Assembly: GCA_015654925.1 (NCBI GenBank) | Contig: JAATFX010000103.1 | Location: forward strand, 1 to 32,796 | Source of the DNA: Enterobacterales bacterium | Lineage (GTDB): Bacteria; Pseudomonadota; Gammaproteobacteria; Enterobacterales; Enterobacteriaceae | Length of the DNA: 32,796 bases | Reading direction: 5' to 3' | In this document: positions 28,403 to 32,796 of the stretch, piece after piece | How positions within the stretch are numbered: position 1 is the stretch's first letter | Layout: each line of letters starts with the position of its first letter | Notes under the pieces: generated by a model | What the model saw: only the letters and a program-made list of their open reading frames with translations | The model's database searches: none | What the model was told of the DNA's origin: nothing | Program-made: the position numbers and the translations under genes

Positions 28403-28981
28403 ATGCACTTGGAAAATGGCTGGATATCAGGGGTTAAACGCGTTCCTTCCCCCCACTGCGATACCCGTCCCGACCATGAAGCGCCTTCGCTGCTGGTCGT
28501 GCATAATATCAGCCTGCCGCCGGGCCGGTTCGGCGGCCCTTATATCGACCGGCTGTTTACCGGTACCCTCAATCCTGACGATCACCCTTTTTTCCAGCAG
28601 ATATACCAACTGCGGGTTTCCGCCCATTGCCTGATCCGGCGCGACGGTGAAATTGTGCAATACGTGCCTTTTGACCAGCGCGCCTGGCACGCCGGCGTAT
28701 CGGCATTCGCCGGGCGCGAGCGCTGCAATGATTTTTCCATTGGCGTAGAGCTGGAAGGCACGGATAATCTACCTTTCACCGACACGCAATATTGCCGCCT
28801 GGCCGCGCTGACACTGTTATTGATGCAGCATTTCCCCATTACGCAGGCGCGCATAACAGGCCACAGCGATATAGCTCCCGGCCGTAAAACCGATCCCGGT
28901 CCGGCGTTTATGTGGCATCATTACCGACAGTTGATTTCACGCCGCGCAGACCGCGACAACAGGGAGAACCCGGGTTCATGA
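28403..28981 (+). CDS. ampD: 1,6-anhydro-N-acetylmuramyl-L-alanine amidase AmpD
   Basis: AmpD is the cytoplasmic zinc amidase that removes the stem peptide from anhydro-muropeptides during wall recycling; its loss derepresses AmpC beta-lactamase where ampR is present. The 192-residue protein has the Amidase_2 fold with zinc ligands H34, H154 and D164, and the catalytic residues E116 and K162. The motif [17 protein letters not shown] is at 153-169. The ATG at 28403 has GGGAGG 6 bp upstream and gives [17 protein letters not shown]; the frame extends ten codons further but without a good site. It overlaps ampE by 4 bp. The C-terminal tail is about nine residues longer than E. coli. Confidence 0.97.
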   Translation: MHLENGWISGVKRVPSPHCDTRPDHEAPSLLVVHNISLPPGRFGGPYIDRLFTGTLNPDDHPFFQQIYQLRVSAHCLIRRDGEIVQYVPFDQRAWHAGVSAFAGRERCNDFSIGVELEGTDNLPFTDTQYCRLAALTLLLMQHFPITQARITGHSDIAPGRKTDPGPAFMWHHYRQLISRRADRDNRENPGS

Positions 28982-29832
28982 CGCTTTTCACCTTATTATT
29001 GGTATTGGCCTGGGAACGCCTGTTCAAGTACGGCGAGCATTGGCAGTTGGATCATCACCTTGAGCGGGTATTCAATCGGGTCCGCCATGCATCCCTGGCC
29101 CTGACCATTTTAATGACCCTGTGCTGGATGATCGTCGTGGCGTTATGCCTGCGGCTGGCGGCGAACTGGTTTTTCGGCGTGCCGCTGCTGCTGCTGTGGG
29201 TGGTCATATCGCTGCTGTGCATCGGCGCGGGCGGAGTGCGCAAACATTACCGGGCTTACCTGAAAGCCGCGGGGCGCAATGATAGCCACGCCTGCGACGC
29301 CATGAGCGAAGAGCTGACCCTGATTCACGGCCTGCCGGTGGATTGCGATAAAGAAGAACGCCTGCGCGAACTGCAAAACGCCCTGCTGTGGATTAATTTC
29401 CGTTTTTACCTGGCGCCGTTGTTCTGGCTGGTGGCGGGCGGACCTTATGGACCGGTGGCCCTGGCCGGTTATGCGTTCCTGCGCGCGCTGCAAACCTGGA
29501 TGGCCCGTCGCTCCACGCCGCTCAAACGGGCGCAGTCGGGTATCGATATGCTGCTGCATTGGCTGGATTGGATTCCGGTGCGCCTGGCGGGCGTGGCCTA
29601 CGCATTGCTGGGGCACGGCGAAAAAGCGTTGCCCGCCTGGTTTGCCTCGCTGGCGGATCTGCATACCGGGCAATATCAGGTGTTGACCCGGCTGGCGCAA
29701 TTTTCCCTGGCGCGGGAACCCCACCTGGACGAGGTCCATACGCCGCGGGCCGCTGTGACACTGGCAAAGAAAATCACCATGGTTATCGTCGTGGTCACCG
29801 CCCTGCTGACCATCTACGGCGCGCTGGTCTAG
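28978..29832 (+). CDS. ampE: Inner-membrane protein AmpE
   Basis: AmpE is a polytopic inner-membrane protein cotranscribed with ampD. Its activity is not well defined; a sensory role in beta-lactamase induction was proposed. The 284-residue protein equals E. coli AmpE. It starts [22 protein letters not shown] and has membrane segments at about 42-62, 65-85, 150-170 and 262-282. The cytoplasmic [14 protein letters not shown] and [20 protein letters not shown] blocks are conserved. The ATG overlaps the ampD TGA (ATGA), which settles the start over an upstream in-frame ATG. Its stop lies inside a perfect hairpin. Confidence 0.96.
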   Translation: MTLFTLLLVLAWERLFKYGEHWQLDHHLERVFNRVRHASLALTILMTLCWMIVVALCLRLAANWFFGVPLLLLWVVISLLCIGAGGVRKHYRAYLKAAGRNDSHACDAMSEELTLIHGLPVDCDKEERLRELQNALLWINFRFYLAPLFWLVAGGPYGPVALAGYAFLRALQTWMARRSTPLKRAQSGIDMLLHWLDWIPVRLAGVAYALLGHGEKALPAWFASLADLHTGQYQVLTRLAQFSLAREPHLDEVHTPRAAVTLAKKITMVIVVVTALLTIYGALV

Positions 29833-29840
29833 CGCGCCGT
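29816..29840 (+). terminator. Hairpin spanning the ampE stop codon, probable terminator
   Basis: ACGGCGCGCT (29816-29825) and AGCGCGCCGT (29831-29840) form a perfect 10-bp stem with a GGTCT loop. The TAG stop of ampE (29830-29832) lies at the loop edge. Three T (29840-29842) follow on the plus strand. It separates ampE from convergent aroP. Confidence 0.55.
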
Positions 29841-29866
29841 TTGCCGGGGTTTGCGCTGGCGCCGCT

Positions 29867-31243
29867 TTAACGCTGCTGCGCGCCCAGGCTGCCCTGGCTT
29901 TTTTGCTTGAAGTAAAAACCGATGCCCAGCAGGCAAAGCCAGACGGGAATCAGGTACACGCAAATCTCCATTCCCGGCGTCATCAGCATAACCACCAGGA
30001 TGGCGGCCATGAACAGCAGGCAAAGATAATTGCCGAACGGATACCATAAAGCTTTGAACTTGGTCACTTTGCCTTGGCGGGACAGGGTGCGGCGAAATTT
30101 CAAATGCGCCAGGCTTATCATGCCCCAGTTGATGACCAACGCGGAGACGACCAGCGACATCAACAGGCCGAAGGCCTTGCCCGGCATCAAATAGTTGATC
30201 AATACGCAGATGGCGGTGGCCAATGCCGAAACGCCGATGGCCATGACCGGTACGCCGCGCCCGTCGACCTTTGACAACGCCTTGGGGCCGTTGCCTTGGC
30301 GCGCCAGGCCGTACAGCATGCGGCTGTTGCTGTATACGCAGCTGTTATACACCGACAGCGCCGCGGTCAACACCACGAGATTGAGGATCGTGGCTACCCA
30401 GTCACTATTAAGCGCATGGAAAATCAGCACAAACGGACTGCCGCCTTCCACCACCTTGCCCCAAGGATACAAGGACAGCAGAATAGTCAACGAGCCGATA
30501 TAAAACAGCAGGATGCGATAAATAACCTGGTTGGTGGCTTTAGGAATGCTGTATTCGGGATTATCGGCTTCAGCCGCGGTAATGCCCACCAGTTCCAGGC
30601 CGCCAAACGAAAACATAATCACCGCCATCGCCATCACCAGGCCGCCGACGCCGTTAGGGAAGAATCCGCCCTGCGCCCACAGATTGGACACGCTGGCTTC
30701 CGGTCCGCCGTGGCCGCTGACCAATAGCCAGGCGCCGAAAATGATCATGGCGATAATGGCCACCACTTTGATAATGGCAAACCAAAATTCCATCTCGCCG
30801 TACACTTTGACATTGGCCAGATTAATCGCGTTGATCACCACGAAAAATACCGCCGCCGAAATCCAGGTAGGCAGGTCCGGCCACCAGTAGTGCATGTAAA
30901 TGCCGACGGCGGACAACTCGGCCATGGCAACTAAAACATACAGTACCCAATAATTCCAGCCCGACGCAAAGCCGGCAAAATTACCCCAGTACTTATAGGC
31001 AAAATGGCTGAATGATCCGGCAACCGGCTCTTCAACCACCATTTCACCCAATTGGCGCATGATCAGGAAGGCGATGAAACCGCCAATGGCATATCCCAAA
31101 ATAACCGATGGCCCCGCCATTTGAATCGTTTGCGCAATACCCAGAAAAAGCCCGGTCCCAATTGCGCCCCCCAAAGCGATGAGCTGAATATGACGATTTT
31201 TCAGCCCGCGTTTCAGCGTCTCTCCGCGCTGTTTACCTTCCAT
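29867..31243 (-). CDS. aroP: Aromatic amino acid:proton symporter AroP
   Basis: AroP imports phenylalanine, tyrosine and tryptophan. The 458-residue protein is an APC-superfamily permease with about 12 membrane segments. It starts MEGKQRGETLKRGLKNRHIQ, then has the LIALGGAIGTGLFLG helix-1 motif, IMRQLGEMVVEEPVAGSFSHF, the FSFGGLELVGITAAEADNPE block and YNSCVYSNSRMLYGLA, all typical of AroP/PheP. AroP is favoured over PheP by the pdhR-aceE neighbourhood and the upstream double TyrR box, which mediates repression by TyrR with aromatic amino acids in E. coli. AGAGGA lies 7 bp before the ATG. Confidence 0.95.
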   Translation of the reverse strand: MEGKQRGETLKRGLKNRHIQLIALGGAIGTGLFLGIAQTIQMAGPSVILGYAIGGFIAFLIMRQLGEMVVEEPVAGSFSHFAYKYWGNFAGFASGWNYWVLYVLVAMAELSAVGIYMHYWWPDLPTWISAAVFFVVINAINLANVKVYGEMEFWFAIIKVVAIIAMIIFGAWLLVSGHGGPEASVSNLWAQGGFFPNGVGGLVMAMAVIMFSFGGLELVGITAAEADNPEYSIPKATNQVIYRILLFYIGSLTILLSLYPWGKVVEGGSPFVLIFHALNSDWVATILNLVVLTAALSVYNSCVYSNSRMLYGLARQGNGPKALSKVDGRGVPVMAIGVSALATAICVLINYLMPGKAFGLLMSLVVSALVINWGMISLAHLKFRRTLSRQGKVTKFKALWYPFGNYLCLLFMAAILVVMLMTPGMEICVYLIPVWLCLLGIGFYFKQKSQGSLGAQQR

Positions 31244-31297
31244 TTTAAAATCCTCTGTCGTTGCGGCCAGCGGTTAACCGCAGCATCGCTTGCGGTT

Positions 31298-31338
31298 TGT
31301 AAGCCCTGCATTACATTTAATGTACGTTATTTTTTACG
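31298..31338 (-). promoter_or_regulatory. Tandem TyrR boxes upstream of aroP
   Basis: TGTAAG-N6-ATTACA (31298-31315) is a strong match to the TyrR consensus TGTAAA-N6-TTTACA (4/6 outer bases in each arm plus full symmetry of TGTAA/TTACA). A second, weaker box TGTACG-N6-TTTACG lies at 31321-31338, 5 bp away. E. coli aroP has the same strong plus weak pair (from memory). They lie 55-95 bp upstream of the aroP ATG, so ligand-dependent repression of aroP is likely. Confidence 0.7.
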
Positions 31339-31705
31339 CGAGCCTACTAGCGAAATGCGTTCACAGGCTGTTGTCGGCACAAGAATAGTGTTATGCAAAA
31401 AAGTTTGCACCTGATTTATCGGGTAACCGGCAGAAATTCAAAAACAGCATGATCTGGCTCACTTAACCGGACGGCGCAACTGCGGGGTGTTTTGTAACTA
31501 TAATGTTAAAAAAATATTTGGCATGGATAGTTATGCAATTTCTATCTATTTTATGCAGCTAATTTTTTGCTCAAACGGTTCAGCCAAAAGATTGTGACGT
31601 TGCAATAAGGTTAAATTTGTCATTATCCATTTTCAGTGGATGGTGCTGGATGGTTATCGAAATGCAGCACAAGCATAGTGCAATTGTTTAAATGTGCTGC
31701 CTTTT

Positions 31706-31719
31706 ATGATTTAGGTCAA
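31706..31719. promoter_or_regulatory. FNR/CRP-like site upstream of pdhR
   Basis: ATGAT-TTAG-GTCAA matches the FNR consensus TTGAT-N4-ATCAA at 8 of 10 positions. Its centre is about 50 bp before the predicted pdhR transcript start. FNR and CRP act on this promoter in E. coli, so a site is plausible, but the match is imperfect. Confidence 0.35.
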
Positions 31720-31727
31720 AGCCATCA

Positions 31728-31756
31728 TGGACAGAAGGTGAATACTTTGTTACTTT
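31728..31756 (+). promoter_or_regulatory. Probable pdhR-aceEF-lpd promoter
   Basis: TGGACA (31728-31733, 5/6 to TTGACA) and TACTTT (31751-31756, 3/6 to TATAAT) are spaced by 17 bp. The predicted start near 31763 would put the PdhR operator about 10-27 bp downstream, the same arrangement as in E. coli (from memory). The weak -10 lowers confidence. Confidence 0.5.
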
Positions 31757-31772
31757 AGCGTCACGTTTATGA

Positions 31773-31789
31773 AATTGGTATTACCAATT
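31773..31789. promoter_or_regulatory. PdhR operator
   Basis: AATTGGT-ATT-ACCAATT is a perfect 7+3+7 palindrome and matches the known PdhR core ATTGGT-N3-ACCAAT at every defined base. It lies 31 bp before the pdhR ATG, downstream of the predicted promoter. Binding by PdhR, released by pyruvate, would autoregulate pdhR and the pyruvate dehydrogenase genes. Confidence 0.88.
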
Positions 31790-31820
31790 GACTCCGCGCA
31801 ATTCGCACAGATGATTATAA

Positions 31821-32585
31821 ATGGCCTATAGTAAAATCCGCCAAGCAAAACTCTCGGATGTTATCGAGCAGCAACTGGAGTATTTGATCCTCGAAGGGAC
31901 ATTGCGTCCCGGCGAAAAGCTGCCCCCGGAGCGCGAACTCGCAAAACAGTTTGACGTTTCCCGGCCGTCCCTGCGTGAAGCCATCCAGCGCCTGGAAGCG
32001 AAAGGTTTGCTTCTGCGTCGCCAGGGCGGCGGAACATTTGTGGAAAGCAATCTTTGGCAGAGCTTCAGCGACCCGCTGGCTGAATTGCTGGCCGAGCACC
32101 CTGAATCGCAATACGATCTGCTGGAAACCCGCCATGCCCTCGAAGGTATCGCCGCGTATTACGCCGCCCTGCGCGGCACGGAAGAGGATATCGACCGTAT
32201 ACGCGATTGCCACCAGATTATCCAGCTGGCCCAGGAAAACGGCGATCTCGATGCCGAGGCCGACGCCGTAATGCAGTATCAAATCGCTGTCACCGAAGCC
32301 GCTCATAATGCGGTTTTATTGCATTTGGTGCGCTGCATGGGGCCGATGCTGGAGAAAAACGTACGGCAGAATTTTGAATTGCTCTACTCGCGCCGGGAAA
32401 TGCTGGCGCAGGTGAGCAGCCACCGCGCTGGAATTTTTGCGGCGATCGTGGCCCGCGAGCCGGAAAAGGCCCGTGAAGCGTCACACCGCCATCTGGCGTT
32501 TATTGAGGAAATATTGCTGGACCTCAGTCGGGAACATAGCCGGCGTGAACGATCGCTGCGCCGGCTCCAGCAACGCAAGGACTAA
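31821..32585 (+). CDS. pdhR: Pyruvate dehydrogenase complex repressor PdhR
   Basis: PdhR is a GntR-family (FadR subfamily) repressor of its own gene and of the pyruvate dehydrogenase genes; pyruvate relieves binding. At 254 residues it equals E. coli. The winged helix-turn-helix (about residues 9-75) contains [20 protein letters not shown] and [21 protein letters not shown]. The all-helical FCD effector domain (about 95-235) contains [18 protein letters not shown] and the metal-site region [16 protein letters not shown], followed by [21 protein letters not shown]. The start [18 protein letters not shown] is nearly identical to E. coli. aceE follows after 130 bp containing two hairpins. Confidence 0.97.
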   Translation: MAYSKIRQAKLSDVIEQQLEYLILEGTLRPGEKLPPERELAKQFDVSRPSLREAIQRLEAKGLLLRRQGGGTFVESNLWQSFSDPLAELLAEHPESQYDLLETRHALEGIAAYYAALRGTEEDIDRIRDCHQIIQLAQENGDLDAEADAVMQYQIAVTEAAHNAVLLHLVRCMGPMLEKNVRQNFELLYSRREMLAQVSSHRAGIFAAIVAREPEKAREASHRHLAFIEEILLDLSREHSRRERSLRRLQQRKD

Positions 32586-32604
32586 GTGCCCGGCGACGGG
32601 CGCT
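32585..32604 (+). terminator. Hairpin just after pdhR
   Basis: AGTGCCCG (32585-32592), GCGA loop and CGGGCGCT (32597-32604) form an 8-bp stem with one G-U pair, starting at the last base of the pdhR stop. No T-run follows, so it may be an RNA-stabilising or partial termination element between pdhR and aceE rather than a full terminator. Confidence 0.4.
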
Positions 32605-32625
32605 GAATACGGCAACGAAAGCAAT

Positions 32626-32675
32626 GAGCCTGTCTTCGTGCGCCCTGGTGCGCCAGAGCGCAGGAAGACAGGCTC
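32626..32675. repeat. 50-nt near-perfect palindrome between pdhR and aceE
   Basis: The arms GAGCCTGTCTTC (32626-32637) and GAAGACAGGCTC (32664-32675) are perfectly complementary. Inside, after one mismatch, TGCGC (32639-32643) pairs with GCGCA (32658-32662), and after a second mismatch CTGG (32645-32648) pairs with CCAG (32653-32656), leaving a TGCG loop. In total 21 pairs form with two single mismatches. It would make a very stable stem in the aceE leader. It resembles REP/MITE-type intergenic palindromes but was not matched to a known family. Confidence 0.85.
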
Positions 32676-32715
32676 CAACTAAACCAATTAATAGCGATAG
32701 ATAAGGAACACCACC

Positions 32716-32796
32716 ATGTCAGAACGTTTATACAATGACGTGGATCCGATCGAAACACGCGACTGGCTACAGGCGATCGAATCGGTTATCCGTGAA
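32716..32796 (+). CDS. aceE: Pyruvate dehydrogenase E1 component AceE (5' fragment)
   Basis: The first 27 codons of aceE run off the window end. They read MSERLYNDVDPIETRDWL then QAIESVIRE, matching the N-terminus of the homodimeric E1 subunit, which decarboxylates pyruvate with thiamine diphosphate in the pyruvate dehydrogenase complex. AAGGA lies 8 bp before the ATG. Position directly after pdhR is the enterobacterial order. Nothing can be said about the rest of the gene. Confidence 0.95.
   Translation, partial: MSERLYNDVDPIETRDWLQAIESVIRE

Larger units (their letters stand above)
31244..31820. other. Divergent aroP-pdhR regulatory region (577 bp, no gene)
   Basis: This A+T-rich stretch between divergent aroP and pdhR holds no convincing coding frame or RNA gene. 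On the aroP side are the 12-bp palindrome GCGGTTAACCGC (31270-31281) and two TyrR boxes. In the middle is an isolated TATAAT (31499-31504) without a clear -35. On the pdhR side are clustered short repeats (31637-31700), a possible FNR/CRP-like site, the pdhR promoter and the PdhR operator. The remaining 31340-31630 shows nothing recognisable. Confidence 0.7.

Noticed and set aside
31499..31504. Perfect TATAAT in the middle of the aroP-pdhR region
   Set aside because: No acceptable -35 box 15-19 bp upstream and no extended -10; in A+T-rich DNA such a match is expected by chance.

Overview
This window is a chromosomal segment of a gamma-proteobacterium of the order Enterobacterales. Gene order, protein lengths and motifs follow the Escherichia coli region from mraZ to aceE almost gene for gene, but two features point away from Escherichia itself. 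A DUF721/DciA-type gene lies between lpxC and secM, and the protein details (for example the FtsQ N-terminus) look more like the Serratia/Yersinia/Sodalis/Pectobacterium side of the order. That placement is an inference from remembered family sequences; no search was run.

Layout: (1) 2-16963, the dcw (division and cell wall) cluster, all on the plus strand and tightly packed with several ATGA-type overlaps: mraZ, rsmH, ftsL, ftsI, murE, murF, mraY, murD, ftsW, murG, murC, [ddlB lost, small scar], ftsQ, ftsA, ftsZ, lpxC. (2) 17003-20883: dciA-like gene (minus), then secM-secA (plus). (3) 20884-23065: a repeat-bearing spacer, mutT (plus), then yacG-zapD-coaE (minus operon). (4) 23247-24290: guaC (plus). 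(5) 24337-27175: the type IV pilus operon ppdD-hofB-hofC (minus), with HofB missing its N-terminal domain. (6) 27419-29832: nadC (minus) and ampD-ampE (plus). (7) 29867-31243: aroP (minus), a 577-bp regulatory region with two TyrR boxes and a PdhR operator, then pdhR (plus) and the first 27 codons of aceE, cut by the window end.

How the genes work together: MurE, MurF, MurD and MurC build the UDP-MurNAc-pentapeptide; MraY and MurG turn it into lipid II; FtsW/FtsI polymerise and cross-link it at the septum; FtsL, FtsQ, FtsA, FtsZ and ZapD build the divisome; LpxC commits precursors to lipid A. The D-Ala-D-Ala ligase normally encoded here (ddlB) is absent, so the dipeptide used by MurF must come from another ligase elsewhere. 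AmpD recycles the anhydro-muropeptides released from the same wall.

No new multi-gene system was found: this is core genome. The points worth checking are the ddlB excision scar, the SecM arrest peptide lacking the Phe and Trp of the E. coli motif, the truncated HofB, a possible attenuator before ppdD, a 50-nt near-perfect palindrome in the pdhR-aceE gap, and a tandem hairpin repeat after secA.
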